Made by a program: the position numbers and the translations under genes. Under the pieces are notes generated by a model. The model ran no database searches and was not told where the DNA came from. It was given only the letters and a program-made list of their open reading frames with translations. Of a stretch of DNA of 64,000 nt, positions 47,701 to 61,246 are shown in pieces; position 1 is the first letter of the stretch, and each line of letters opens with the position of its first letter. The stretch comes from Dimorphilus gyrociliatus (taxonomy: Eukaryota > Annelida > Polychaeta > Dinophilidae). The stretch spans positions 2,549,404-2,613,403 of the forward strand of contig CAJFCJ010000007.1 of NCBI GenBank assembly GCA_904063045.1. The letters are read 5' to 3'.

Positions 47701-50700
47701 TGTTTTACTTAATTAATTATTAATAATAATGTGAAATTTAGGGAGAGAGAACGTCTAGAGAAGGAGAAGAGGGAAAGAGAGGAAAGAGAAGCAGAATTAA
47801 GAAGAATAGAGGAGGAAAATAAAAAGAAAAAGAAAAAGGGTGGTAAAGATGCTAAGGACGATAAAGATGCTCGAAAGGGAAAAGTCGAATCATCCAAGTC
47901 TCAAGAGCGAATAAAGGATCTGAAATCTCAAGCCGGATCCAAAGCTCATGATGAAAAAGCAGAAAGGCCAACTTCACAACAAACTGAAAGAATGGATTCT
48001 GGCGATGCTGATGTTAAAAAGAAGAAATCTAAGACTTCTACTAATCAAGCCCCAGATAAACGACCCGGTACCAATGAAGGAAGAGAATCACCTCTCCAGC
48101 CTGTTGAACAAGAGCTTTCACCCAAAGAAATAAAAGAAAGAGAAGCCGACCTACTTTTACAACAACGATTCAGAACCTTTGAAGTTTGCTTTAAGGATAT
48201 AACAGAAAAGGTTGACTGTTGGGATCGAACAAAGGGTGTTATTCGACCTCCAACACCTGATCCACATATGACACAGGACGAGTCAATAGCTCATCCGCCA
48301 TCGGGTAAGAAAGGAAAGAAGAAAGATCGTTCAAGAACAGTTGCCGAAAAGGTTCCTCCCAAGGACACTGAAATAAAGGAGGGTCAGGATCATCAGTCTC
48401 ACGATGGAACTGATTCTCATGCAGATATGACTGAGGAAGAAAAGAAAGAAAAGAAACTAGAAGAAGGTATTGGTATGCCCTCTTGCCAGATGGAATTCCT
48501 CGAAAACGGGAAGTGCATTGCCGATAGAGTTCTTGAATGGGAAAAGTGGCCAAGCAAGAATGAGATTTTGGACGGACTTGGTTTGGGTCCTAATGGACCA
48601 GCTATTCCACCGGCCACTCTATTTTCTGTTGTACCATATCCAGTTAAGAGAACTGCTCCACCAGGAGCGGATCAAGGAAATTACATATTTGTCGCATCTT
48701 CTTCTGATGATCCGTAAGTTTTATTATTGTGCTTTTGTTGACAAATAACTATGATAAATGAACTTTTCATTAAAAAATATAGGAACGTCATTACCGAAAG
48801 ATCTCAAGAAGAAACCACTGAGGATACTGATAAACCAATGACTCCTGAACCGATTAAGACGGATCGTGAGACTGGAACAAAATCAAGAAAATCCAGAAAG
48901 GATAAAGATACTTTAGACACAGACGAACCGAAGAAAGGCAAAAAGAGAAATACTAGTGCAAAAAAGAACAGAAGACCATCCACTCAAGGATTAAGTGTAT
49001 CTCCGTCTGCTACTCCTACAATGTCGGAGGCAGATAGTCAAATTGAAAATCCCAACACTGCTGAATCCAGAACGCCCAAGTTGAATAACTTCCGTTGGAT
49101 AATACCTCCAAAAGGAAAGGTGAATTTGAGAATTCGCTTCAGAACTGAAGAACGTGGTCAGTTCGATCAAACATTGAATTTTGAAATTGTTGGAACCAGA
49201 CGAAAGTACTCTCTATATTGCAGAGGTGTAACGGATTATCCAACAATCTGTAGAGAGCCACGTGTTGTTTTTCCTTCTCGATTAAAGAGCAAAAAACCTG
49301 ATGAAGTTGTCACTAAAAAGTACATATTATCGGCAGAAACCTTTGAATTTGGTCCTCTTTTGGCCGGAAAATCTAGAGAACGATACAAAGAAGGACGTTA
49401 TCCAGAGAATATGGAGATATTGACAATTTCTAATACTTCCCCAATGTTTGCCCAAGTTTCTTTCTGTTTTAGGTATGACTCAAAAGCTGATACCTATTTA
49501 TTGGATCCTCCAACTATGGAATTAAAACCTGGAGCTAGTCAAACTCTCTGTATTTGGGCCTATCCTAAAGAGAAAGGAGAATTCCGCGATGAACTGGTTT
49601 GCTGTATACGCGATAATCCTGAACCAGTTAGATTCAAGTTGCTCTGCTACGGAGAAAGGCCAGAGTTGGAGATTGAGAAAAAATCAATACAGTTCGAAAG
49701 AGTTCTCTTGCACAGAAGAGATGACAAGACAATATTCTTGAGAAATATGACAAGACTACCAGTTAAATGGCGTTTAAGCGGTCTAGAAACCCTTGGAGAT
49801 GATTTCTCCGTATCCCAGGCAGAGGGTATTATTGAACCAAGAGGAAATTTCACTCTGGTTGCATACTTTAGAGCATTGAAAGCGGTCGTCACAACAAAAA
49901 AGTCAATTAGATTAGAGGTAATGGATGTTGATAATATTATTGGTCTAGTACAAACAGAGAATATTCAAGTACATGCCGAAGCTTATGATGTTGCTTTGGA
50001 TGTAAGTTTTCCCAAAGGAACAGAAGGTGGACTTGACTTTGAAACAATAAGAGTTAACGACGAAATGAAACAAACTTGCACACTAAAGAATAAAGGAAAA
50101 TACGATATTGAATACGAATTTATACTTCAAAAAACACCGAAATGTCCACCGGAAGTATGCAATTATTTCAATATTCAACCGCCAAAGGGTCGACTCACTT
50201 CGTCTGATAGACCTGCCCAAGTTCAAGTAACTTTCAAGCCACCAAAAGAAATTATAATTCAAGAAGAAAGTATCCTTTTATGTAAAATTATTGAACCAAA
50301 CGTCGTAAAAGGAGGTGAACCAATAGCTCACATACCGATAAGAATATCTGCAAAGAGCGTTTATTCTAAATATACAATCTCTCCAACGGGCGATATCAAT
50401 TTTGGATCTATGAATATTAATTCAAAGAAGACAAGAACGTTTACGATAAAGAATGATGGTGATAAGTTCGAATTTAAATTCCAAATAATGAGAATGTCAA
50501 AGATTGATTCGCAAGCTCCATCCAACTCAGTTGGTCCAAAACCTGATACTAAAAAGTAAGTTTAAATTCGAGATTTTTTCTTTTTTTTTTGTTTCCTTCG
50601 ATTGCTTTTTCATTATCGCATAAATGATCAGAGTAAGCAGAAAGGAAAAATCGAGAGAAGGTTCTGGCTCTGGAAAATCAGCCGTTAGGGCTAGCAAACG

Positions 50701-53700
50701 TGCCGATTCTGTTAGGTAATGCAGCTTTATAAGCTTAACATGCTTTTGTTTTTGCTTTGTTTTGTTAATTCTTCTATTATTATACAGTATTTTATCCTTT
50801 GTGTGTATTTAAATAGTTTGCCTTGTAGGTTAACCAGTTTACAGTTGTGTTTAATGTTGATATGATATAGATAAGAATCTATTTATTCCATTTTGAACAG
50901 AGATACAACAAACGCTGCAACCATGGCTGCGGGATCTTCAAGATTACAAGTTGGACCTTTTGTTGTTTTACCGGCTAGCATGACAGTTTTACCCGGTGGT
51001 CAAGCTTCCATCACAGTTGAATGTCAGCCGGATCAAGAAGGAAAATGGGAAGAGGAACTGGCAATTGATATTTCTGGAAGAAACCCTAAGCACCATCCAG
51101 ATGGTGTCTCGTATACTTTAATTTCCGAGGCATGCGTACCAGATATATCAGGTTTGCTGAAAGGAGTATCATTTCATTCTTCGACCATTTTTGAAGAGCA
51201 TCTCATTTGCAAGAATTTGTCTCATTGGTCTCATATAAATAGTAATTTGGACGTTAATGGAATATATGGAGAAGATGAAAAGAAATTCTTGTTCCTTAAC
51301 GTTTTAGTTGGAAATCGCTGCTCAGCTCGCTTTAAGTTTATAAATCTCTCTAAAGTTCCTTGCGATGTTTCCTTCTCCGTAAAGCAAGCTATCACCAAGG
51401 CAACTTCGAAGTATTCCGACGTCTTTGAAATTGAACCAACTAGAGCTCAGATTCCCGTACACGGATTTCAATATGCAACAGTTACTTTCTGTCCTCCATC
51501 TATGCAACACTTTAACGCTACTTTTGAAGCTGTTTTAGAGAATGCAGTAACCAGCGGCCAGCAGATGAAAGCCAAAAGTCTATCTTTCGAAGTTTCTGGC
51601 GAAGGCAATCTACCAAGAATCACAGTTCTCAAACCAAGTGTTCGCAATAAGAAGGGACAACCGCTTCTTCTATTCCAGAGAATTCTTATATCACGTTCTC
51701 AACGTCTGCCCCTTGTCATATCGAACGATGGAAGTTTACCAGCAAAAGTACATATAGATCTTATTGATCCTGACGATGTATTCACAATGAAATCAGGACC
51801 TGACTCTAATGCACTATTAGAATATTTAGTTGACTCTGATGGAGAGAGACAACGTCGACCGCATACAGCATCCTTGGTAATTAACCAATCAGAGGAGAGT
51901 TCCTTCAGCGTCTTTTACACGCCGAAAAAAGCAATCAGATCGCAAGCACACCTAAAAATTTCAGTTGTTAACAATCAATACGAAGACTCCATCATCCAGC
52001 TTGTCGGAGAGGGATTTGTAGCTCCCGTAACTCTGGATAATATATCCGACAGTTTTGCTCCAACTGAACCAGAATTGCAGGAAGGTTCAATGGCCGACGA
52101 TGACGTCGCCGCAGCTAATGATACACATATGTATTTCGGACATTTGAACGTAGAAGAATCCAGAACAATGAGATTTACAATGACGAATCACGAAGAAGCC
52201 TGCTTCCGCTTCGTTTGGCCAACTGGAGAAAATCACCTTACTTTCGTTCCTGCAATTGGTCATTTACATAGTGGATGTCAGAAGGATGTTACTGTTACTT
52301 TCAAATCTAATGAACCAGTAACAGTAGAACAAACAAACATATCTTGCAAGATGACAAAGATTACTTTTGACAAACCAGTCAACGAAGTACAAGATTGGGA
52401 CGATAGGACTAGAAGTGTTAAGTGGGTTGATGCAGGATCAGCTCCGCCAACATCCACAAGTTCTAAACCAACTACACCAGCTCCCCCACAAACGGCACCT
52501 CGACCAGCGAAGAAGAAAATTATAGAATCAGAGCCTGAACCTACTTTTACGGAAGTTGCCGAAAGTTCATCTACTGTTGATCTAACTATTTCAGCTATAT
52601 GCGACTACAACAAATTTAAATGTAAGACCGAATCAATACACTTCCGGGAGACCCTAATGTTCCAAACTCGGGTATTTGAACTGGTTCTTAGCAACAAAGG
52701 TGTTATTAACATGGATATATCTTGGCAAATTTTAATGGAGGAAGCATCAAGAGGAGTTACACCAACGGCAAAGCTCAGGGAGAATTGCGAAGATTCTCCA
52801 AGATCCTCAATTTTGAGCGATATCGCATACTCTCCCTTCACAGTAAATCCTGAACATACTGTAATTGGTCCTGGAAAGAAAGCGTCTTTTACTATCAAGT
52901 TTGCTCCTCTGGACGTTAACGACTATGAAGCAAGACTGATTGGTTCGATTCCAAATTTGGAAGTAGGAAAATTTGGACCAGTTGTCGGACTTCGCGCCCG
53001 TAGCCTTATGCCATATATTCACTTCGAACTTGAGGACAGCGATTATATCAAAGCTGCTCGCCGAGATCCAAAATTGCGTGGACCAAATGACGCTCCTGCC
53101 GGAACTACTTTGGATCCTAACACTCGAGTTATTGAGTACAATGTTATTGGTTTGGGAGTTACTGAAGTTAGAAAGTTCACCTTTGTCAACCCAACCAGCA
53201 AAAATTTCACATTTGATTGGACTAATGAAGATATTCAAGATACCAAAATTGAACCAAACTTTTCGTGCCTAACTCCTTATGGAAGATTAAATAGTGGAAA
53301 GAAGGGAGAGTGTGCATTCCAATTTAAATCCACAGATTTAGGTTTAATTGAAAGCTTCTGGAAGATAAACGTTACAGAATACCCGACCGGTAATACAAAG
53401 GATACACCTGTAGAAGTATCGGTACCTTTCCTTCTAGTTGCAAACGTAAGAGAACCGAATGTTACATTTAATAAATCGCATGTAAATTTCAAGAGTTTAT
53501 TAATCGGACACGAAGCCACTGAAACAATATATTTAATAAATGGTGAGGAGGAAGCTTTTGACTTCATCTTTGAAGAATCATCACTTAGAGCTCCTGGTTT
53601 TAAGAATGTTCTTGAGGTACATCCTCAGTTTGGTAGGATAGAGGGAAGAGGAAGACGAGAGATAACCTTAAAATTAGTTGTTAGCAACGAAAAAGAAGTG

Positions 53701-56586
53701 AATTTTAACTGTAGATGTAAAGTTGTTGGAATGAAATTACCTTTGCACTTGAATGTGAAAGCCGAAGGTTATGCAATGAACGCTCTAGTCTTCTGTGAGG
53801 ATTCAGTCGGTAATAAGATAGAATTTAAAGTAGGAGGAAAGAACATTGTCGATTTTGGAGATGTTGAAGTGAAAGAGAAGGCGAATCGTAACGTTTATAT
53901 TGTTAATGCCGCAAAATTCAATACCGACTTTGATTGGGAGCAGAAAGGTGCTAAGAACCTCCTTTCAATTAGTCCACAAAAGGGTGGAATCAACTGTGGA
54001 GATAGACAATTGTGTAGATTAACCGTCCAGCCTAACAAACCGGGTGAAATAAGATCTGATTTAACACTAAATATCCAACATGGACCATCTTTTAAAATTT
54101 CAGTTATGGGCAATGCAAGACTCCCCGGTTTACAGTTTTCTTTTACTCATTATAATTTTGGTCATGTTCCAACCCAGAGAGCAGGATTCCCACCAGCTAT
54201 AGTCCAATTGGAATTACGTAATACAGATAACAAGGAAATGAGTGTCGAGTGCCTATACGAATCTAACTCATACTTGGAGCACAATTTTAAATCTTCAATA
54301 GTCCTGCAAAAACAATCGAAGACTCACGTGACTTTTGAATTCTCTCCTCTGGAGGCTATCAAGTACACGGAAAATGTTGTCTTCCGTGTTAATGGACTTT
54401 GCGAAAGTACTGTTCAATTAATTGGAATTGGTTGTAACTTAAAGGTAGAAGTGGCGAATCCTAATGATCGTAGGATTAGATTGGGTTCGAAGAGTCTAAG
54501 AGTAGGTGGTCAAGTGTCAAAAATCATACCAATCGTTAATAGAACGCAGATCGACGTGGATGTACAACTCGTCTTTAATCCATCGTCTAAGATATTACAG
54601 AGTACCGGAGCTATTTCAATGCATCCAAAAGAAAAATTCAGAATGGCTAAGAATGGTGGCACGGCTAAAGTCCATCTAGTCTTTAATCCGAGGTGTAGAA
54701 TCCCTAATTTCACGGAGGAAATTCTAATTGAATTTGAAAAGATACAGCAGCCGCTCTTTGCTATATCAGGCGTTTGTCATGGAATAGAGATAGCTCTTGA
54801 TAATGATTCAATACCATTCGGTGCCGTGACAAAGGATAGTTGGTCATCACGTAAATTACTATTGATAAACGACGGTGATATTGGAACTAAATTCGAATGG
54901 GATATTAAAAAGTTTGGTCCCGACTTTTCTATTACGCCAGTTAAAGGCGATATCTTCCCTGGAATGAAAGTACCATTTGATGTTCGTTTTCATCCTACAA
55001 AAGTTAGCTCGGATCTAAGGTATGACAAGCTCAAATGTTCCATTGAAGGAGCTTCGCCACTAATGTTAACTTTAACCGGAACTTGCGTTGCTGTAATGCC
55101 TGCAAGAGAGGTTATTACTTTATCAACAAATGTTAGACGGGTAGAAACAAAGAACATCTCAATTAGAAACAACTCAAATATGCATTGGCACCTAAGACCA
55201 ATCGTGGACGGAGAATACTTTTCAGGACCGGAAACACTTGATGTTGATCCTCAAAGCTCTAGACAGTACGAACTCCGATACGCTCCTCTTCTAATGACTG
55301 GTGAGGGAAAGAAACATTCCGGATCTGTTTTCTTCCCTATTCCAGATGGTTCAGGTTTATTATACAATCTACAAGGTTCATCTGAAGCTCCAAAAATCAG
55401 CGAACGCATTCAACAAGAAATCCCTTGTAAAACTTCGCACACAATCAAATTAAATGTCAAAAATTGGTTAAAGAGACCTCAAAGATTCAAGAAAAAAATA
55501 GATTATATTAAACCAGAAAGACCTGATCCAGGTACAAACATAGAAGGTCTAGAATACATAGATGTCCCAGCAGACTCTACTGGTGAATATCTACTGAAAT
55601 TCCATACACATAAAGAAGGAGTAACAACAATTAAAGTAACATTCATAAACGAACAATCTGGAGAGTATCAGTATATGGAAGTCACCTTCCGAGCTCTGAA
55701 ACCCGATGTTATTGGAACTATAGAGTTAACAACTCCAGTAAGGGAACTTGTAGAACAATCCATCAAGTTGACAAATCCGCTGGATCATACAGTCGTATTT
55801 TCTGTAAATCTTATTGGAGTACCATCTGACTTACTTCATATGCCTAATCAACAAGCTGTTGGTCATAAGAGTGATATGGACTTTACAATTGAGTATCGGC
55901 CTTTCGTCGTTGGTGAGCATAAGGGTCGTCTCGAGTTTACCAGCAACGAGCTAGGTCTCTATGCCTACGATCTTATATTAAAGGCAACCGCTGCAGGTCC
56001 TCAGCCTGCTGTCTATTTTAGAGCGGCATTAGGAACAAATCACTCCCAAACAGTAAAATTTCTTCATTATGCCAAAGTCAAGGCAGATTATCAATGTAAA
56101 GTTGACCATCCCGATTTCCATGTCGACAAAGTTGTGTCGGCAGCACCAGGATCTATTTCCGGCACTGAGGTTAGCACTGATGTAATCTATGAACCATCTA
56201 GAATAGGAGATGTTAGAGCCGTTTTGAACGTCTCTAATTCGGTTGGTGGAGAATATTCTTTCCCCCTCTTTGGAACATGCGTACAATCGAAACCCCAAGG
56301 TCCTTTTACAGTGAAAGCCGGATCAACAACATCAATCAACTTCCGCAACGTTTTCAATTCTCCTACAGCATTCATGTTCCAAGTAGATCATCCGAGATTC
56401 CACGTCTCAAAGACATCCGAAACTATTCGAGCCCATAAGGATCACAGAGTCGTAGTTGGTTTCGACGGAAACGAGTCTGGAAGCAAGAACGTCGTCATGG
56501 CAAAATTAGTAATCTCTTGCGCAAAATCGGCCGGTGGTTCCACAAACGCTCAGTGGCTGTATTACTTAAAGGGAATTACACCTTAA
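38735..56586 (+). CDS. HYDIN: HYDIN, axonemal central-pair protein
   Basis: Giant C2b projection protein of the central pair in motile cilia. I read 22 exons: 38735-38875, 38941-39066, 39537-39656, 39712-40046, 40112-40236, 40303-40631, 40686-41032, 41092-41244, 41325-41392, 41454-41772, 41837-42164, 42240-42511, 42584-42719, 42787-42957, 43028-43140, 43208-46467, 46524-46766, 47072-47687, 47742-48713, 48783-50555, 50632-50715 and 50901-56586. These sum to 15,717 nt, or 5,238 aa (human about 5,120). The N terminus KLVREGEDEFK, then TTHQK and FQPFPSEVIFQNF, is diagnostic. Many ASH/MSP-type Ig-like repeats follow (NxxxxPVxFxW, FxP patterns). An adenylate-kinase-like P-loop GAPLSGKS lies at about 2110, followed by a Lys/Glu-rich segment. 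The frame is open throughout. The 5.7-kb last exon is striking. Poly(A) signal at 56661-56666. Confidence 0.96.
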
Positions 56587-56861
56587 ACTATTTATCCTTT
56601 CCTTTACATATAAACATTTTGTTTTCCTTTTTTTGGGACAATTTTATCAATTATTTTTTGAATAAATTAACTAATTCTTAAATATTATTGGCTTTTACAT
56701 CTTTACTATACTAATTATCATATTCATATTCCTTATCTACAAGACTGCAACACAATATATACATCTTATATAGATATCGACATTTGCGTATTGCAGTTTT
56801 CACCTGCAAAAGAATATTTTCCTTTTGATATTAAGTAATTAATGGTAAAAAGTAGCGACAG

Positions 56862-57381
56862 ATGAAATATTCAGTACTCTTTAACGTTTACTTTCTTATT
56901 CTAATTTTTAAAGTAGACGGCATCTTCTCAATAAGCTGTAAATATTATTATTTTTTCCTATCTTTTGTTTATAAATCTCTTTTGTTTTTTAGACTCTAAT
57001 CGCAATCCAAAACGAATAAAATGTTACGAATGCAACGTATGGAAAGCTGGCTATGGACAATCTTGTCAACCTGCCAATTCTACGACTATTCGTAAGAAAA
57101 TGATTAGAAAAGATTGCGTATCTTGTTTATCGTTAATTACGGAAGCTAGGGTAAACTATTATAAAAATATTCCTAGAGTTTCGAGAATTGTCAGTAAAGC
57201 ATGTATTCAAAGTGAGCAAAGTTATTTTGGGAACGAATGCCAAATTTATATTAGCGGGGGAGGTTCATATACAAAATGCTATTGCAACTCTGATTTATGT
57301 AATTCAGCTCCGATGACAGAAAAGTGGTCTTTTGTTTACTTTTATATTTTTTATTACCTGTTTAAAAATATAATCTCTTAG
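56862..57381 (+). CDS. Ly6/uPAR-domain GPI-anchored protein
   Basis: Small secreted three-finger protein. Exons: 56862-56937 and 56993-57381 (465 nt, 154 aa). Exon 1 encodes a signal peptide (MKYSVLFNVYFLILIFKV). The mature part has the Ly6 pattern of ten cysteines, starting KCYECNVW, with KDCVSCLS and KACIQ, and ends in the hallmark YCNSDLCN. A hydrophobic C terminus (WSFVYFYIFYYLF) fits a GPI attachment signal. Which Ly6 family member it is cannot be told from sequence, since such proteins expand independently in invertebrates. It follows the HYDIN stop by 275 bases on the same strand. Confidence 0.88.
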
Positions 57382-57684
57382 TTATTTTTGTTCTATGTGT
57401 AATTTCAATATTAAATAAATAACATGTTGTAGCGGTCAATTTTGTAAACATCTTTTACAAATATTTTAGATAAGGCGCCAATCCGGAAGTTGATTATATT
57501 TAGCTACTTTTTCTAGAGTTTATCAAGAAAAAAAAATTAATATATTTTTCTTTAACACTAGTTAATATATCGCTGATTTATTTCCAAGGCCCAGTGACTA
57601 TTCGGTTTTAAAATGAGCTGAAATTCATAATAATAATAATAATACAAAATAATAAATGCTCCGAGATTTAGAGTAAAAACAAAG
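57382..57684. other. Intergenic between the Ly6 gene and ENTR1
   Basis: Contains the Ly6 3' UTR (AATAAA near 57413) and the ENTR1 leader. Includes an AAT microsatellite-like run at about 57627-57642. Nothing else. Confidence 0.5.
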
Positions 57685-59099
57685 ATGGCGACTGGAGGCG
57701 GAGATGAAAATTCTAATCCTTTTTCGTACAGAAACTTTGTTAAACACAAACGTTTTTCAAACAATGATAGTACAGAAAATGACGAAAGCGATCGAAATGC
57801 TCCTGTAATGCGTCTAGATCTCGTTGACGATGAAAAGAGTTCAATTAACCGTGGTAAATTGCGCGCTAATTCTGTCAATAACATATTTACCGAAAATTTT
57901 ATGCACATTATTCAGAGGATAATCCTTCAACACGTCGAAATCGACAAGGCGATAATTCGTTTTCATTAAGAAAGTTCTTAAAAACCAGTTCAAAGTCTAG
58001 TAATGGTCACCTATCCAAATTAGACTTGGCCAACGATTTGCCCGATTTTGTTCAGGATCACATTCCTCCCTCTCCAAATTTATCACGACAGGTGCAACCA
58101 GGCCCATCTAACGTATCCCTGCCGGATTTTGCGCTAGATAGCAATCCTAGTCCAAATCACGAGCCTCCAATGTCAAATCCTGCAGCAACTATTGAACCTC
58201 ACCGCACAGGCGAACTGCCTGAAATTCTCTCTGATTCTCAAGTCCAAAGAAACAAAGATAGCTCAATTAATGGTTCATTAGCGAACGAAAATCTGAGAGA
58301 TTATGAAATTCGACGGGTGAGTTTGGTTTTTTTTCTAATATTCAACGAAAATTTTACATTAATAAATATCACTCAGCTGAGAGAAGAGAACGACGAGTTG
58401 CGAAGGCAACTGGAGGAAGCGCGACATTGTGCTCAAACCCAATCAAAGCAAGTTTCAGAAGTTCTAAAAGAAATGGAAATAATTCAACAGAGAGAAAGAG
58501 AAGAAACTGCTGCAATAGAATCAGTAGTTCAATCAGTCGAAAATAATTTAGATACTGCAACAGTAAGATCTAAAAACAAAACAAAATATGAATTTTGTAT
58601 TTATTATTGGTATGTTTGTCTTTTTGTAGAAACGAGCCCAGAAGGCTGAAACCGAATTAACTCAGTCTAAGCAACTTATTAAACAATTAAATGTAAAATT
58701 AAATAAGTTGAATCTTTGCAGAAATGTTACTAATTTCTTTTCTTTATTTATTTATAGAATAGATTAAGTGAGTTACAAATTGAAAATAGAACTTTACGAG
58801 CCGGTAAATCTGTACAAAGTAACGAAGCGATTAAGGAAAAAGTTCGAAATGCTTCTGAACAATTGAACTCAGCCGCTATAACTGCTAAGGCTACTTTACA
58901 GTAAGAATTTAATTCAATAGTTACAATTTACTATTCAAGTTTATTCTACAGGCAATTAATGGGCGGTGTAGATCAAATAAAGCTTATTTCTGAAGTCTTA
59001 GCTTCCGTTGATAAAATTACGGATGCTTCAATACCAACAGACGACTATGTAGATTCAAAGACATATACAACAGGAGCATATGGCGAATCAATAGACTAA
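57685..59099 (+). CDS. ENTR1: Endosome-associated trafficking regulator 1 (SDCCAG3)
   Basis: Coiled-coil adaptor acting in endosomal recycling, cytokinesis and cilia in vertebrates. Exons: 57685-57853, 57916-58316, 58377-58562, 58630-58692, 58758-58900 and 58952-59099 (1,110 nt, 369 aa). NPFSYRNFVK near the start and NSFSLRKFLK farther on match the NPFSFxxFL motif of ENTR1. The C-terminal half is coiled coil (LREENDELRRQLEEA, then IESVVQSVENNLDTA and KRAQKAETEL). It ends with NASEQLNSAAITAKATLQQL and KLISEVLASVDKI, as in the vertebrate protein. A donor inside the first long frame (CGTG|gtaaat) links the two N-terminal exons. Confidence 0.9.
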
Positions 59100-59204
59100 A
59101 GAATTTCTTTTCCTTAGCTGTTTTTATATTAAAAAAGATATTGTTACTGTTATAATAAACAATGTAAAAATTATCAAATTCACGGGGAAAGGAACTTTAT
59201 TTGT

Positions 59205-60824
59205 TTAAGCTACTGAGCAGCATTGAGATTCCTGTTTATTAACTTCCTCCACAGGATCGTAGACAAAACCATTTAAGTATAATCTAAATAAAGATATTTT
59301 ATAGTGGCCTCTTCCAGGAATCCACCTGACGCTAGATTTGTCTGTATTAACAACTTTGGCTTCCGGAATTAATTCTGTTGATAACGTATCAATCCCAATA
59401 ACAGAAACATTTTGAGTTTGTAGCCATTTGTTCACATTCTCTATACATTGACCCATTGGTTGAGCTTCTTTACCATTTCTTTGAGGAACAAAACACTTCG
59501 TCGATAAATGATTAATTTTTTGAGAACTTTGATTTGTAATACTGATCACTCTTATTACTTTTGCAAATATTGTATCTATAAGGTTGTGATAATAATCAGT
59601 TTTCTTCGAATCAATCGAACATTCTCCAAAATTGATATCTACTTTTGATTGAATTGTTTGAATGTTTGTGACTGCCATCTAAGAGATAAAGATAAATGTT
59701 ATGAATATAAGGTGTTTATATTCAGGGTATATGATATTTATGCTGAAATCGTTCTTACCTGATTGTCATGTATGAATTTTGATGCTTTTTTCAAGTTTTC
59801 TGGATATTTTTCAAATGTAGGATTTGTTAATCCGACACATCTGATCATTTTTGGTGTAAAATCGGTAATAGCTGGACGAGGAAGTAAATTGATATTACTT
59901 TAGATAAGATAAAACTAGTCTAGTAAGATATTGTCTATTTTTTTTACCTATCTCCTCTTGTAATGGAGGCCCAACAATAAAAAATACTTTTAAGCAATGA
60001 ATAACAAATCGGATAGAATTTCCAGATTCACTCCAGCAGGTTTTATCTGGATGACGAATTTCTGGAAAGAGCACTCTCGTTCCACTACCAGTGTGCCTCA
60101 TTTCTACTGTATCTACATTTAAGATTTTACCCGGTAAAGGATTCATTCCGACTCCTTGATTAAACTTACAGACCATCTCATCGATTGTTTCATGAACAGG
60201 GATTTCTATGCCTCTCATTCTACCAAAGCTAAACCCAATGCTGGCACCCGCGCCAATAAATACTCTCTCAGGTTGTAGAAATATACCATGTTTTCTCTCT
60301 GGGAAAAGATTTACATAGCCTAATTGATGGGGTGGTTCGCCTTCAGTTGCAGGTCTCAACCAGAGGCGTAGGCCCCTCACAAATACAGATGCTCCATTGG
60401 CAGATTCATGATGAACAGTACTTTCAGTCTCGAGTATTCCTTCTCTGCTGATTTTGCGATCTAAACATTCGCTATGCAAAACTCTAAAATTTTGATTTGA
60501 TCTTAACCAATCGTTAACGACTTCCAAAATCGTTGGGAAAGGCTCAAATTCTGGCAGATCCGTTTGACCACCCGGTGCTAGTAATTTTGGGAGGAAATCA
60601 GCGTAGGCTAATGGAGGAGAAGAATTGGCAGTACATCCCTAACAAGGAATAATAAAATAATCAGCTAAAAAACTTTGACTTTAATGAGTCAGATTGCATA
60701 CCTCTAGTACTGGTTGTGTATAGGGGGGAGGCGCTTCCAAAGGGTAAACAGGGAGGCAGGGAACATCTGGAGCTACACCGAAAATCTCCTCATAAGATGG
60801 TGGATTAGGTGTGCAATTATCCAT
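59205..60824 (-). CDS. Unrecognised protein with two PPxY motifs and a C-terminal CaaX box
   Basis: Exons: 60824-60702, 60638-59948, 59871-59759 and 59678-59205 (1,401 nt, 466 aa). The first exon is a proline-rich tail with PPSY (8-11) and PPPY (32-35), ligands for WW domains of NEDD4-type ubiquitin ligases. Residues about 55-280 form a compact, probably beta-rich domain (VFVRGLRLWLRP, GYVNLFPERKHGIFLQPERV, FIGAGASIGFSFGRMRGIEI). A second conserved-looking part starts ITDFTPKMIRCVGLTNPTF. The last residues are CCSVA: CSVA fits a CaaX prenylation box with alanine favouring farnesyl, and the preceding Cys may be palmitoylated. I cannot name the family. A membrane-attached adaptor role is inferred from the two end motifs. 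The exon 2/3 join uses the acceptor cgtccag|CT, the only one keeping frame. Confidence 0.7.
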
Positions 60825-61246
60825 CTTTATTACTTAACAAAATATTTAATATTCTAATCTTACGTCAAAACTTTGACAGGAAACCAGTTTATAAGAGTGT
60901 TTGGGTTATCGAAATATTCTATTCTAATCTACAATGGCGCCTTTTTGTTTAGCTATTTGCTTTGGCAACGGCACTAAGCAGAAAGTTTAGTTTCACTGTA
61001 ATATAATTCATTGTAATATTTATAGCAAGTCACATTGAAATGAGTCAAGGAGAGGAAATATTTTTTTGCATGTACAATAATAAAACTTAAAATAAAAATA
61101 AAGAAAATAGTTGACACTATTAAAATACATAGACAGTACTCAATTATTAACAATTTATAAAATTCAAAGAAACTATTAGGCTTGAAAATAATAACAATGC
61201 CAGAAAATAACTTTATAACTTTATAATGCCAATAGTTGAATCTAAT
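60825..61246. other. Intergenic between CMTR2 end and the PPxY-CaaX gene start
   Basis: Promoter side of the PPxY gene and 3' end of CMTR2, AT-rich. No feature beyond this. Confidence 0.5.

Noticed and set aside
47709-47897. Minus-strand Ser/Phe-rich frame opposite HYDIN
   Set aside because: It is the antisense shadow of a Lys/Glu-rich HYDIN exon.
59895-59947. Reading through the exon 2 donor of the PPxY gene (IGKKNRQYLTRL...)
   Set aside because: This runs into a stop after 17 codons, while the gtaaaa donor and cgtccag acceptor keep the frame into the next conserved block.
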